From the NCBI GenBank assembly GCA_963678675.1, contig OY783192.1, forward strand, positions 13,996,424 through 14,060,423: a stretch of DNA of 64,000 nt, read 5' to 3'. Source of the DNA: Xiphydria camelus. Its lineage: Eukaryota; Arthropoda; Insecta; Hymenoptera; Xiphydriidae. Within the stretch, counting starts at the first letter, position 1. The number at the start of each line of letters is the position of its first letter. The translations under genes and the position numbers were made by a program. Under the pieces are notes generated by a model, which saw nothing but the letters and a program-made list of their open reading frames with translations, was not told where the DNA came from and ran no database searches. Shown here one piece after another: positions 43,145 through 55,231 of the stretch.

Positions 43145-43330
43145 CCTTTCACACGCCAACATGTTTGCACAAACTAGGTTGAACAAACCGATTTGCGCAT
43201 TAATTTGTGCGTGAAAGAGCAAACATTTTGTTTGTACATACCAAAATAAGTGGTTTGGGCAAATCTGTCCGTGTTTGATTTTTGGTTTGAGGTTGGTGCG
43301 CTGGTTTGTGTGTGAAATCGCAATTCAAAC
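43145..43330. repeat. Possible small MITE
   Basis: CCTTTCACACGCCAACATG on the left is loosely inverted by GGTTTGTGTGTGAAATCGC on the right; TTTG-rich between. Ends and TSD not fixed. Confidence 0.3.
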
Positions 43331-43429
43331 CGGTTTCTACAGGTATCACATCCAGCGCCTGTATATTGACGCTCGTTCTGACAAACAATAGTCGGAATTC
43401 TGAATATTGATTCTTACCGCACAGTAACA

Positions 43430-43550
43430 TCGCAATCGAAATACCTCACTAATCTAGGGATCAATCTAGTCATCAGACGGGCGATATATTTCGGTAAATC
43501 TAGGCCGCTAATGAGCTCATAGCCCTGCACCTTCCCCGGAAAGGTTAAAT
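43430..43550. repeat. Repeat block A, split by an Academ-type MITE
   Basis: GCAATCGAAATACCTCACTA to GGAAAGGTTAAAT; it resumes at 44415 with TGCTGGACGGATCGGAATAAGCC and is split again at 44443. Confidence 0.75.
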
Positions 43551-44414
43551 TAGTCCAGTAAAGATATTTTTCAAAAAAATAATTTCCGGCAAGCTGATTT
43601 TTTCAGGGTCGATGGAGTGGTGTCTCCCAAATATCCAACCAAAAAATCACACTCCGCACCCCTTGCAAAGTGTTGCAAATAGGGTGGTTTTTTTTTTGAA
43701 AAATTTTTTTTCCAGCTTGTACATAATAATAAAATTTTTTGATAACTTTGATTTTTGACGGTTCAGCGCCCATTATACAGTATGTCCCGAGCAGAACCGC
43801 ACAGTTGCAGGGACCTTGAAATTTACCTTCGGCCAGGCTTGGTCGGTACTCCAGTCATTTATACCGGTAGAAGTCGAGTCGGTAGTTAGAGTTGGTGTTA
43901 ATTCGGAAGATCTGAACATCTAACCTCGAAATCGTGAACTTATAAATACTGGAAATTTTTTAAACATTTCATTAAAATTTTCAATAACACCATTATTCAG
44001 AAATTCACGATTTCGAGGTTAGACGCTTCGATCTTCCGAATTGACACCGACTCTAACTACCGACTCGACTTCTACCGGTATAAATGACTCGAGTACCGAC
44101 CAAGCCTGGCCGAAGGTCAAGGTCCCTGTAACTGGGCGGTACTGCGCGGGACATACTGTATAATGGGCGCTGGACCGTCAAAAATCAGTTATCAAAAAAT
44201 TTTATTAGGTAAAGTTGTAGAGAATATTATTATGTACAAGCCGGAAAAAAATTTAAAAAAAAACCACCCTATTTGCAACACTTTGCAAGGGGTGCGGAGT
44301 GTGATTTTTTGGTTGAATACTCGGCAGACACCTCTCCATCGACCCTGAAAAAATCAGCTTGCTGGAAATTATTTTTTTGCGCCCCTATAGAGAAGGTCTA
44401 CTTTTACTGTATTA
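43551..44414. mobile_element. Academ-type fold-back, TSD AAT
   Basis: Left end TAGTCCAGTAAA, right end inverted TAATACAGTAAA; AAT on both sides (43548-43550, 44415-44417). Arms of ~220 bases pair closely (GGTGTCTCCCAA, ACCACCCTATTTGC). The centre is occupied by MITE F copy 2. Confidence 0.75.
43778..44158. mobile_element. Hairpin MITE family F copy 2, TSD TA
   Basis: CAGTATGTCCCGAGCAG to its inverse, TA on both sides (43776-43777, 44159-44160). It matches copy 1 (32269-32628) throughout its arms. The flanks GCGCCCATTA / TAATGGGCGC are the exact dyad centre of the surrounding fold-back. Confidence 0.85.
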
Positions 44415-45101
44415 AATTGCTGGACGGATCGGAATAAGCCATTTAGTCCAGGGAAATAAGGCATATAAAAACCCCATCTGCGGAATGAGAGAAAGCAAGC
44501 TAGATTTTTGCAGAGATCTTCGTTTTGATGTTCTAATGAAGCATCAAAAAGTCTCATATGCTCACCCTTGTGCGTCTCGAGATATCGAAGGTCAAAGGTC
44601 ATGAAAATCAGTTTTTTGCGAAAATCTCGCTTCCGGCTAGTCTGATATCTTAAGAAGTTTTAACAAAATTTACGTAAAACAGTATTCTGTACAAGTTTGA
44701 TTATATACATTTTTTTGTACGATCAACCGTCTTCGAGATATACCGTGAAGAAGCGGGAGCGCGCATTTTTGAATAGGTAATACTGTATATACTGCTTAGC
44801 TATAACTATAAATGCACTTTTCTTAGTAGTTACTAAAAAATTGAATTCCTATTATTGTTTCAATTAAAAGTTTGTTCATTTATAAAAAAATATAATAAAT
44901 AATTCATAACAAATAATGCATCCTTTTCCGCACTACTTTTGAAGTAGAATGGAAGGCGCGTTTTTTTAAGATATGTTACTACAACCACATGTACCTACTA
45001 ACCTAATCCATGTTTACCCTACTGGCCTAATCCATGTTTTCGATATTAACCAAAGTTTCTGAACAGTAACCGATTCACGTCTTCCGCAGTTGCCGGCGTG
45101 C

Positions 45102-45480
45102 TTTATGTTTCCTCTTCTTCGTCCTCGTCTTCTTCAGGTTCCTCAAGTAGTTTTGTCTTCATCATTATACGGTTCCGCTGTATCTAATTGCAAAATCTCT
45201 TCAGGCTCATGGCCACTGAAGTTTTCAATGTCTTGCAATTCTGAGGAAGGATTCAGGCATGCCTGTCCGTGACACTAACCACAAACTGTAGAGCATGGTA
45301 GTCCTACTTTTCTACATCCACACTGCGCACCACATAATTTTTTACAATTGCAGAAGATTGTGTTTAATAGTTCGTCTGGGGCAGGTGGCAATAGTGTTGT
45401 TTTCGGCTCTAGCATCTCGTTTTTTAAGGTATTTCCATGGTTTTGCGTTTTTCTTACGAATCTCATGAAATTTTGCCAAT
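45102..45480 (-). pseudogene. CXC-domain tail of an Academ XPG gene
   Basis: On the minus strand: LEPKTTLLPPAPDELLNTIF, then CNCKKLCGAQCGCRKVG and CSTVCG, the CXC cysteine pattern, then a TAG stop (~45282) followed in frame by CHGQACLNPSSE and an acidic tail with a TGA. It lines up with 7431-7718 and with the deleted region of 62700-62960, and keeps the cysteine block that the latter has lost. Confidence 0.75.
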
Positions 45481-45580
45481 CAAAAGACTGAAATATTACC
45501 CATCGATTCCCAAAATTTCAAAAGGCTGAGCCATGTAGTTTAAAAGAAAATATTAATTCAAAGTAGCATTTTCTACACTA

Positions 45581-46327
45581 GGTTCGTTCCAACTAACATG
45601 AGAACTGGTTCTGAACTCGGCGGAGTGTGCGCAGTCTGACTTAGCCGTTCCAACAAACACAGAACTGGTTCTGGAACGATTCCAAAGAGCGTTCCAACTA
45701 AACTGCGAACTGTAACAGAACGGTTCTAGAACGGTAATTCCAGTCCCTAGTTCTGAGTTGGGACGATTTTCTAGCCCACGCGTAGTAAGGCGCGAGACGC
45801 GCTCTATTTGAATCGGTGAGTCCAAGAACAGTACAAATGCATAAAGATAGTTTCGAGAAAAAATGAAAAAACATAATAACTCCACAATGAGTTAATGGCC
45901 ATGATATAAAAGTTGTGATAACTTTTTAGGTAAATGATAATTGAAAATAAAAAATCCGAAAAAATCACTCCCCTCCAAGTTATAGAAGGAAAAAATGTAT
46001 GCACTCTCTCTTGTACTCTTTTTGGACTCATCTTTCTTTTTCTGCTTTTTTGAATGTTTGTGCATGATAAGCTCTTGAAAACTATAATGTTTTTTACGTT
46101 TCAACAATTAGTTGAACTCACACATCCGCTTAGGATAACCCGTGATTTTCCGCAAAATGTATACAAAAGGTGGACAAGCCTCCCTGTGCTGTATGCGATC
46201 CTGTGTTCCAACACATCCCATGAATTCAGTTCTAGAACGCATCTGACTGGCGCATGCGCATTAAATAATTCTTAACTAGTTCCAGGACGGTTCTAGAACT
46301 GTCCTAAAATGCTTGTTGGAACGAACC
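45581..46327. mobile_element. TA-flanked element rich in TTCTAGAAC
   Basis: GGTTCGTTCCAAC at the left, GTTGGAACGAACC at the right, TA at 45579-45580 and 46328-46329. GTTCTAGAACGG-type and CTGGTTCTG blocks repeat near both ends. No frame recognised. Confidence 0.75.
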
Positions 46328-46913
46328 TACTGACTTTCAATGGCTAACATGTAGAAAGACGGTACCTCAGTGACGTTTTGAGCTATAACTACAGAACCAA
46401 TCTTACAATGTTAAAGAAAAACTAACGGCGAATAAAATGATACTGTAGGATTATGTTCACAAAAACTGGAAGTGCTGAACCATATAGTTTCAGAGAAATT
46501 ATAACTTAAAAACTGAGATTTTTCTTGAAACTGCAAAGTGGTGGGGACGAGTAACGATGATGTGGCAACAGTGCGCACAGCTGATTTAGCCCTCTCCTGT
46601 GACTATGGGACTCAGTAGTACTTTTGCTACCGGAGAGGGGATAGCCAGTTAGTGGCATGGCGCGGCAGCCCCCACTACGGCACGTAGTGGCAGGCACATA
46701 GCGGTATTCTAAGGAGAGAGAAGCACTGTTGCCACGATTAACAGGCCAGGCAGTGTATATGTGTGAGGTACATTTGTACACAGGAGATCTCTGTGTAGCA
46801 AGGAGCTCAGAGTACAGAGTTACTCAAAAGTTTCGTTCGTGCGTAATACAGTTTGTGATCAGTTGTACTAAGTCCTGAAGCAAAAAATTTGAATACGACT
46901 GTCACCATTGAAA

Positions 46914-47047
46914 TACCTTAAAGATCTATGACTGAGAGTTTTGCTCCGATTGACTTGAAATTTGGAAGCAATATTCTTTAAATGTTTTACTATAAGAAAA
47001 GGCAATTTAAAAAATTGATTTTTAGACACCCCCCCCCCCCCCCCCCC
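46914..47047. repeat. Second copy of the poly-C-ended repeat
   Basis: Matches 1652-1797; the C tract here is about 47031-47047. Confidence 0.75.
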
Positions 47048-47394
47048 TAAAAGAACAAGCAAACCAATGTCTTCTCTAATGATGTGACGGCGGTTCTTTC
47101 TCTTTCCGATACTTCGATGGCTGTTTCGATGATTAGGACATCCGCATCATCCTTGGCTTATATTGTAGCGATGTTAGCAGCTTGTAGTTGTTCAATAAGC
47201 ATTTCAATAAAAATGTTTTTGTTGCATCAGTTTGATAAGAACTTTTCTTGGCTGATTGGCACATTCATTGTTGCATCAAAGCGAACTTCATAAGATGTAG
47301 ACAGTGCAGTAGTTCGTCTTAATTGCTCCATTGCTTTTATATTTTTAAAATTGTTTGACTAACCGTCAAATATAACAATTATGTTAGAACTTAG

Positions 47395-47532
47395 ATTGAA
47401 GACTTCAGTGGCCATGAGCCTGAAGAGATTTTGCAATTAGATACAGCGGAAGCGTGTGATGATGAAAACAATATTGTGGTAGAACTACTTGAGGAACCTG
47501 AAGAAGACGAGGACGAAGAAGAGGAAACATAA
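47395..47532 (+). pseudogene. Mirror copy of the XPG-CXC gene tail
   Basis: Plus-strand frame FSGHEPEEILQLDTAEACDD ends in a Glu/Asp-rich tail (EEPEEDEDEEEET) and a stop. It is the inverted counterpart of the minus-strand tail at 45102-45260, with small differences. Confidence 0.75.
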
Positions 47533-48341
47533 AGCACGCTGGCAATTGTGAAAGACGTGAATCGGTTACTGTTCAGAAGCCATGTCTAAAAAAAACGCGC
47601 CTTGCATTCTACTTCAAAAGTGGTGCGGAAAAAGATGCATTTTTTGTTATTAATTATTTATTATATTCTTTTTTACAAATGAACAAACTTTTAACTGAAA
47701 TAATAATAGGAATTCAATTTTTTAGTATAACTACTAAGAAAAGTGCATTTATAGTTATAGCTAAGCAGTATACTGCCCAACTATGGAGAAAGGCAGTAAT
47801 TGCTAACCAACAAATTTGTGGAAAATCAACTTTAACTTCGATGCCTTTTGCCGAAGGGTTTCCAAGACAGATTACTAATAAAACCTACCTTGAACACTAC
47901 GAAAGGGTACAAAATTTGGTTACAAAATAATTGAAGATATTCAATGGTACCAAGAAACGCACTTCGATTTGTTTTGCTAATTACTGCCTTTCTCCATAAT
48001 TGGGTAGTATATACACTATGACCTATTCAAAAATGCGCGCTCCCGCTCCTTCACGCTATATCTCGAAAACGGTTGATATTACAAAAAAATGTATAGAATC
48101 AAACTTGTAGAGAATGCTGTTTTACGTAAATTTTGTTAAAACTTCTTAAGACATCAGACTAACTGGAAGCGAGATTTTCGCAAAAAACTGATTTTCATGA
48201 CCTTTGATATCTCGAGACGCACAAGGGTGAGCATATGAGACTTTTTGGTGCTTCATTAGAACATCAAAACGAAGATCTCTGCAAAAATCCAGCTTGCTTT
48301 CTCTCATTCCGCAGAGGAAGTCTTATTTCCCTGGACTAATT

Positions 48342-48928
48342 CCCCGCAGTGTCCACTCTAATAAATATCACTATATGTGGAATTGATGGATTCAATAGAT
48401 GACCGTTCGGGTAAACCTGATACCTGGCTTATCAGGTATACCGAAGGTCCGCCGAGAAGCCCCACTTTTTTAATTTCCCTGACATTTGGCCGGAAGTGGT
48501 TGGGTCGGTGCTCTAGTCGTTAAATAGTTAGAATTGGTTTCGGAAGAGTGTGCTGCGGTCTTCGAGTCGAGCGAAAAGTGTCAAACGTCTGATCTCCCGG
48601 TAGCTATCAATTCGGGAGATCGAAGCATCTAACCTCAAAATCGGTAATTTGTAAATGATGATGAATAATGTGTAGGAGTGATACGATTTTCATGAAGACT
48701 TTATTTCATGTTTACTTCCCAAGTAAAATAGAGGTGTTAGAAAATATTTATGGCTATAAACTAATTGTTGTGAATGTCTTTTACAGCCCTACAAACACTT
48801 GTTGTTATAGGTTAACTATTTAAAATTGTATAACCTTAATCCTGATCCGGGGCTATTTTATACACGATTTGTCTAAAATAACCCCGCTGTACAAAATATG
48901 CCCGACATGTGGGGAACTATTAAAATTA
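48342..48928. other. Unassigned; contains a family F fragment
   Basis: ATTCGGGAGATCGAAGCATC and TAACCTC..TCGGTAATTTG near 48597-48660 match the inner arm of MITE F. The rest shows no gene. Confidence 0.4.
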
Positions 48929-49389
48929 TTAACCCTACGTTAGTCACGTGGGTGACATATGTCACCCACTCTTCTGTTTCTCTTCAGAGTTCTCGACTGC
49001 TTCCATTTAGCACGCCGCCGCCTTTAGTAGCTTTCTAGAAGAGTATCAGTAAGCATTTGGCGGTATTCGCATGAAATTATCGTTACTAATTTTTGCCGTA
49101 TTTAAGTTAATTCTGTCTTGGGTGACAAGTGTCCCCCACGTGAGTAAGCAGGTCAGAGAATTTGTAAAGGTAAATCAGTTTATTTTTCTTCTATCAATAT
49201 TTCTCGTAGCATGAATATTGTGAAATATATATTGTTAAGGCCAAAGTAGGGGCTGTGAATGCGTTTGCAGTCCCGTACCTTTCCCGGAATGCTAATTGCC
49301 GGACGGTTCCTAATGAGTCACATGTCACCGAAATCATTTTGTTAATCACCGCCAACCGTCAGCTACTTAATCCGCTTATAAGGAGAAGA

Positions 49390-50678
49390 GAAGGAGAATA
49401 TCTCGTGTTGAATTTTTGCAAAATCTCAGCTGGAACTTGATCAAACCACAAATAGAACGAAGATATCAGAACGCACGCCTTCAGACAGAGCTACGGAGAC
49501 GTGTAAAACTACTCCTTGGTGTTGAAGAACCTATCAACCCAACTGAACCCAGGACAGCATCGCGAGGGAGATGTTATACAGGGTGAGCCAAATGTATGGA
49601 AACGGTGGAATAACTTTCGAGGGAGACATTTTGAAGAAAAATGTTTCAAACAAAACATTTAGCATTTTTCCCTGGCCATCCAATGGTGACCTTGAATCTG
49701 ACCATGAGCTCGACCTTGAAGGTCATTCCAAGGTCAAGGTCGCTTTTTTAATTGGGAACCCCTATTTTTTATGGCGGATTTGGAAGGAGCGGAAAATTTT
49801 ACGTCCGAATATGACCTTGGATTCAAGGTAAAGGTCAACGATCAAATAGGAAAGTTTTAGGTTTTTTCCCTGGCCATCTAATGGTAACCATGAATCTGAC
49901 CTTGACCTCGACCTTGAAGTTCATTCCAAGTTCAAGGTATCTTTTTTAAATGGCAACCTACATTTTGTATGGTGTTAGCAACCGGCCACTTAAGGCAAGG
50001 TGACATGAGCACAAAATTTTGGATAAATCGGTGGATATTCCAAAATTTTGCCACTATCTTGGATCCGTCATCTTGTATTGAAGTATTTTCAAAATCTATC
50101 TTCAGAATCGTAATCAGCAACCCAAAAAACCCCCGTACCAAATTTCAGATAAATCGGTGGATAAAAAATGTAGGTTGCCATTTAAAAAAGATACCTTGAA
50201 CTTGGAATGAACTTCAAGGTCGAGGTCAAGGTCAGATTCATGGTTACCATTAGATGGCCAGGGAAAGAACCTAAAACTTTCCTATTTGATCGTTGACCTT
50301 TACCTTGAATCCAAGATCAAGGTCAAAGGTCATATTCGGACGTAAAATTTTCCGCTCCTTCCAAATCCGCCATAAAAAATAGGGGTTCCCATTTAAAAAA
50401 GCGACCTTGACCTTGAAATGACCTTCAAGGTCGAGTTCATGATCAGATTCAAGGTCACCATTGGATGGCCAGGGAAAAATCCTAAATGTTTTGTTTGAAA
50501 CATTTTTCTTCAAAATGTCTCCCTCGAAAGTTATTCCACCGTTTCCATACATTTGGCTCACCCTGTATTATGTAGAAGGATACGAGATAAGAGTGCGCCA
50601 GGAAGTTCTGCAGTAAGTGTAGGAAATGGGTCTGCGGAGATCATTTAAAAGAAATGTGTACAAATTGCTGTGAAGATT
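49390..50678 (+). pseudogene. piggyBac transposase C-terminus, split by a MITE
   Basis: Before the MITE one frame reads SWNLIKPQIERRYQNARLQT and GVEEPINPTEPRTASRGRCY, typical of the region before the piggyBac cysteine domain. After it, from ~50596, ECARKFCSKCRKWVCGDH and MCTNCCED end at TAG (50676-50678), with the CxxC..CxxH and CxxC spacing of the C-terminal domain. The catalytic part is absent. Confidence 0.75.
49579..50565. mobile_element. ~1-kb fold-back MITE, TSD TA
   Basis: CAGGGTGAGCCAAATGTATG at the left is inverted at the right; TA on both sides (49577-49578, 50566-50567). Arms of ~400 bases contain many CAAGGTCA / TGACCTTG repeats. The centre (about 49975-50150) carries AATCGTAATCAGCAACCC, related to the 122-bp arrays. 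Confidence 0.85.
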
Positions 50679-51247
50679 AGTTTCATTGTTCTAAAAATAG
50701 TTTTATCCAATGCATTTTTTTATCTTGTGAAATAAATTGTCATATTTATGTCGTTAAGTGAAAATGTATTGAAAAATATGAAGATTTTAAACAAAAAATG
50801 TAAAAATAAGGCAAATAAAGAATGGATGACACCTGTCCCCCACGTGACTAAATACGTTCTTTTCAACCACGTGACTAACGTAGGGTTAAAAGCCCCTGTA
50901 CAACATCCCAATGGAAAACTTACGTCGTTTCGATTCTCAGAAGATTTGTCTTCATTTGACTTTAAGTGCTAAATTTATGAGATTATAAGTGTTACAATAT
51001 TTGTATTTCTTTAAAAATGTTTTATTTTTAAGAATTTAATAAAAACGTGTTATTTTATCAAAGAACATATGTTTTTGATTTTTGAAGTGAAACTTCTTAT
51101 GTCGCGGTAACTGTCGTCGGGGTAAAATCGAGCGTTAAGCCGGCGTCAGACAGTAATAGTAGCATAAAAGTAACTGTTATAAAAGTAGCTGTAGCAGTAG
51201 CTATTAAGAAGTTTTAGTAAATAGTGTAACCGAAAACTTCTATAATA

Positions 51248-52863
51248 AACTTGCGTGCATAGAAATCGGCCCACTCTGTAAACTTTTGACTTTAACTATA
51301 TTTTTTTTAGAAACTATTCATCAGATCCAAAAAAATGTGCTGTTTGAAAGACAATTTAATATGCTTTAATGTGAGTTTAAATTTGTCAAGAGTGCTTATC
51401 GTTTATATGTGTAGCAACCGGTAAACCAATGAAACGTGTTTATGTGGTGGTTATAACGAGAATAACAAACTTGTGAAAGATTGAAATTATTGCCTTTGCA
51501 ATTAAAATTTGCACATTATTAGTTTTTCATAATTTGATTAGTTTTCAAGTGTGTTAGTTTAATGCATACTACACCGCAAAAAGCCGCCCAAGTTATTGCT
51601 TTAATAGAAAATGGACTTAGCTAGCGAGCTGTTGCTCGACAACTGGATATGACACGCGCAGCGGTTCGAAGAGTGTGCCAACGTTATCAAGAGACTGGAT
51701 CCTTTCATAGACGACCTGGAAAAGGCAGAAAGCGATTTACAGCGGCTCGTGATGCCCGCTTTATTGTGTCAACAACATTAAGAAATTGCCGCCTTAATGC
51801 GATTCAAGTGCAACAACAGCTCCGTGAAGTACGAAGAGTGGCTATTAGTCAGTGGATAGTAAGACGAAGACTGCAGAAAAGTAACCTGATCCCCCAAAAA
51901 ACCTGCGACTGATCTAAAACTCACCTCAGCTCATCGTCAAACACGCCTGCGTTTTGCACGGGATCATCTGAATTGGACATTGGAACAATGGGGGTCTGTT
52001 TTGTTCTCAGATGAGACCAGAATATGCCTCTATGCTAGCGACCGAAGAAGAAAAGTGTATCGGAGACCAAAAGAGCGATTTGCAGAATGCTGTATGGAAG
52101 AGCGGAGTGCTTATGGAGGTGGTTCCTGCATGATCTGGGGTGCAAATTCTATGGAAGCACGAACCGACCCTGTTTTCATCCGTACGGGCGACCATGGTCA
52201 CGGGAGAAAAGTTTTTACGGGTGCAAGGTACATCGAGGAGATTTTAGCAGTTCATGTGGTACCTTACGTCGACTACATTAGAGACGAATTTATTGTTATG
52301 CATGACAATGCGAAGCCGCACACCAAAAGAATCGTGCAAGATTACATTACAGAAGTCGAATTTCGGGTTATGGAGTGGCCAGCATGCAGTCCCGACCTAA
52401 ATCCTATTGAACATTTATGGTATGAGTTAAAACGAAGAATTCGCACTAGACTTCGTGCCCCAACCTCGATCCCAGAGATTATTCTTGCAGTAGAAGAAGA
52501 GTGGCATAACATCCCATAAGAAACAATAGCGAACTTGATTAGATCTATACCTAATCGTATAAAAGATGTTATTAGGGCAAGGGGGGTCATACCCATTATT
52601 AAAAATTATAAGTCTTAAGTTTTTAATTGTCAATAGCCCTATTTCTTTTAGTTAAAAAAAAAGTTAATTTGTTTCATGCATTAATTCCACTATGTTAAAC
52701 CTAAGACGCCGAAATAAATTGTAATAAATTTAAACTCATATTAAAGCATATTAAATTGTCTTTCAAACAGCATATTTCTTCTTTTGATCTGATTAATAGT
52801 TTCTAAAATAAATACAGTTAAAGTCAAAAGTTTACAGTGGGCCGATTTCTATGCACGCAAGTG
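51248..52863 (+). mobile_element. Tc1-type element, TSD TA
   Basis: ACTTGCGTGCATAGAAATCG at the left, inverted at the right, followed by GTAAACTTTTGACTTTAACT on both sides; TA at 51246-51247 and 52864-52865. One transposase gene on +. Confidence 0.9.
51562..52616 (+). pseudogene. Tc1 transposase (DD34E), broken
   Basis: MHTTPQKAAQVIALIENGLS runs into a TAG (51622) where the family has Gln, then ARQLDMTRAAVRRVCQRYQE, the helix-turn-helix part. A frameshift near 51910 leads into LFSDETRICLY (first Asp), VMHDNAKPH (second Asp) and LNPIEHLWYELK (Glu), with 34 residues between the last two. A TAA at 52517 replaces another Gln, and the frame continues to NYKS. Both stops would be single C-to-T changes (inference). 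Confidence 0.9.
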
Positions 52864-52910
52864 TAGTTTATTTTTAAAATGGCGAATATGAGGAGAGTAG
52901 GTGCTGCGTT

Positions 52911-55231
52911 GTGTCACTGGTGTTTATAATTTATAATGCAATAAAGAGGAAAAAAAGGATAAGAGCTTTGAAAGCAATACGAAACAAAAAAACTCGTCGT
53001 TTTTGGGTTAGCCCATTTTTGTTAGATAGAGATTTGCATTGCGTGGAAAATAAATTATTAACTGACCTTCAAAATGCAGACAGTAAGAAGTAGCACAATT
53101 TTTTGCGAGTATCACATGATGAATTTTTGGAGCTATTTGAACAGGTAAGTGTTATCAGAATATTTTTGCTGCTGTTGACTTGGAATTTGCAGTTAATAAT
53201 ATTTTGAACATATCGAGAGTCAAAGTGCAGTATCTCGTATTTGCATTTTTTCGTGTTTTCGTATTTAGTTCTTTTTTTTTTATTGAAAGGTTAATGCTAT
53301 ATATGTACATTGGTGCGTTGTTGAGAACTTGCCCATATAACTTACAATTTTAAATTCATAACCTCGTATGTGTCATTTTATCAGTGCTTAGTTTCAACCA
53401 CTTACGGGGTACTGCACTTTGACCCTCGATATAGAACTATTTTCACCATAAAACTACATAAAAAAAATTAAATTACAAACGAAATCAACTATTGTTTAGA
53501 ATTTTTTATTTGATTTGTTATAGGTTAGAGAAAACATAACCTGTCAGGACACTGTTATGAGAAATGCTATTAGCTCCAAGGTTAAAGTAGCAATAACTTT
53601 GTGCTATTTAGCTAGGTACTGGAGATAGCCACCAATCCCTGGAGTATCTGTCTAGAGTTAGAAGAAATACCATATCAAGTATAATTCTTCATGTTTGTGC
53701 CGCAATCTATACGGCTTAACAACCGAAATATATGAAGGTAAGATAAGAATAAGGAAAAATAAATGACAATTAAAATAATATAATGTCGTTGTTCATCTTT
53801 TACATTATACAATCACGAGGGGTACATATACGAATCATTAATGTCGCTGTTCACCTTTTACATTATACAATCATGAGGGGTACATGTACGAATCATTAAT
53901 GTCTGCTTCTCTTATTGACTCACTTAATTACTACAATATATCCCGGTGCTGGTCGTATTCTGAAGACGATTCATTACTTGAGTAGGGAGACTGCATTGCT
54001 GAAGTCTGATCATTATTACCCGAAACCAGCGACTGGTTACTCAAATATTCATTCCTTGTGTAGAGAGACGATTCAGATGGAGTTTTTCTGAGAACTTGCA
54101 TACGTTTTCGTGTGATTAATTGTTGTAACTCCATTTGAAGGTTAAGAGCATCAATCGCTGGTAAAGCACGTAATTGAGCAGCAACAGAAGTTCCAAAAGC
54201 TTCAAATTCATCATTTTGATGTGCAATTTGTGTACAATTTTCTATAGCCGTTTTTAGTGCTATGTCTTCCAATGGTTCGGACTCACTGGTCCTTTTCCTT
54301 TTTTTCTTAAGTCGAGGATCCGCAGGCTGTACCGTAGGTGTAACAAACGTTTTTGAAGTACCTGGCTGCTGTCTTTTTGCAAGAGGATTGATTCTTATCT
54401 CGCTGACAATTGTTGCCTAGAAAAAAAGAGAAAATTGATAGTTTTCTTATTTTCTTACAGGTGCCATCGACACAAGATGAATGGTTAGATATTTCAAAAA
54501 AATTTGAAGAACTACGGAATTTTCCACACGTCTTGGGGGCTATAGACGGAAAACATGTAGCTATTACTGCCCCACCCAATGAAGGATCTATGTTTTTAAA
54601 TTATAAAGGGTTTCACAGTATTGTACTGTTAGCTGTGGTAGATGCTCATTATAAATTTGTTTATATAGATGTGGGATGCAATGGACGTATTTCTGATGGT
54701 GGCGTGTACAAAGATAGTACTTTATATAATGCTTTGAATACTGGAAACAAATGAAATATTCCGCAGCCATCCACATTACGAGGAACTGATACAAATATTC
54801 CATACCTTTTAATAGGAGATGATGCGTTTTCATTCAGCAATAATCTTATGGAACCCTATCCAAGAGCCAAAAAGTTATCAGTACAGGAAAGAGTATTTAA
54901 TTACAGAATCTGCAGGGCTAGACGAGTTGTCGAAAATGCCTTCGGCATAATGGGCAGTAGATTTCGTATCCTGAGAAGAACTATGGAAGTATCTCTGGTG
55001 AACATTGAAATTATAGTTAAAACATGTTGTGTTTTACACAATTATTTACCTGTAAAACAATTTAGCTATTGCAGCGTTGAAGTAAACAATTGTACAAGTC
55101 AAGACAAGTTTACAAGTCTACAGCACATGGGTAGCAATTTCTCATCAAATTCTGCACGTGAAATCCGTGATCAATTGGCTAATTATTGGTGTAACGCGGG
55201 CGAAATTTCTTTTCAGTGGCAACAAATTTAA
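52911..55231 (+). pseudogene. HARBI1-like: Harbinger transposase (HARBI1-like), three exons, broken
   Basis: Exon 1 (52911-53151) encodes RRFWVSPFLLDRDLH and, after a TAG, NFLRVSHDEFLELFEQ, ending at donor CAG|GTAAGT. Exon 2 (53525-53738) carries KVAITLCYLA, a 1-nt shift, then TGDSHQSLEYLSRVRRNTIS and a TAA before QPKYMK|GTAAGA. Exon 3 (54461-55231) begins VPSTQDEWLDISKKFEELRN and holds LGAIDGKHVAI (Asp), a TGA at 54752, LLIGDDAFSFS (Asp) and RVVENAFGIMGSRFRIL (Glu), the DDE_Tnp_4 triad. All introns fit. The second intron contains the last exon of the opposite-strand MADF gene. Confidence 0.88.

Larger units (their letters stand above)
44444..48338. mobile_element. Academ-type element with arms that include the gene tail, TSD ATT
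   Basis: TAGTCCAGGGAAATAAG at the left is inverted at the right; ATT flanks (44441-44443, 48339-48341). The arms extend ~800-900 bases each and include AACGCGCC..GCATTCTA and, at their inner ends, the last ~35-45 codons of an XPG-CXC gene in mirror image. Between the arms lie CXC-coding sequence, a TA-flanked element (45581-46327) and a poly-C repeat. Confidence 0.8.
48933..50885 (+). mobile_element. piggyBac-type element 2, TSD TTAA
   Basis: CCCTACGTTAGTCACGTG at the left, inverted at the right (CACGTGACTAACGTAGGG), TTAA outside (48929-48932, 50886-50889). Inner repeats GGGTGACA..TGTCACCC sit near the left end. The 3' part of the transposase gene remains, split by the MITE 49579-50565. Confidence 0.8.
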
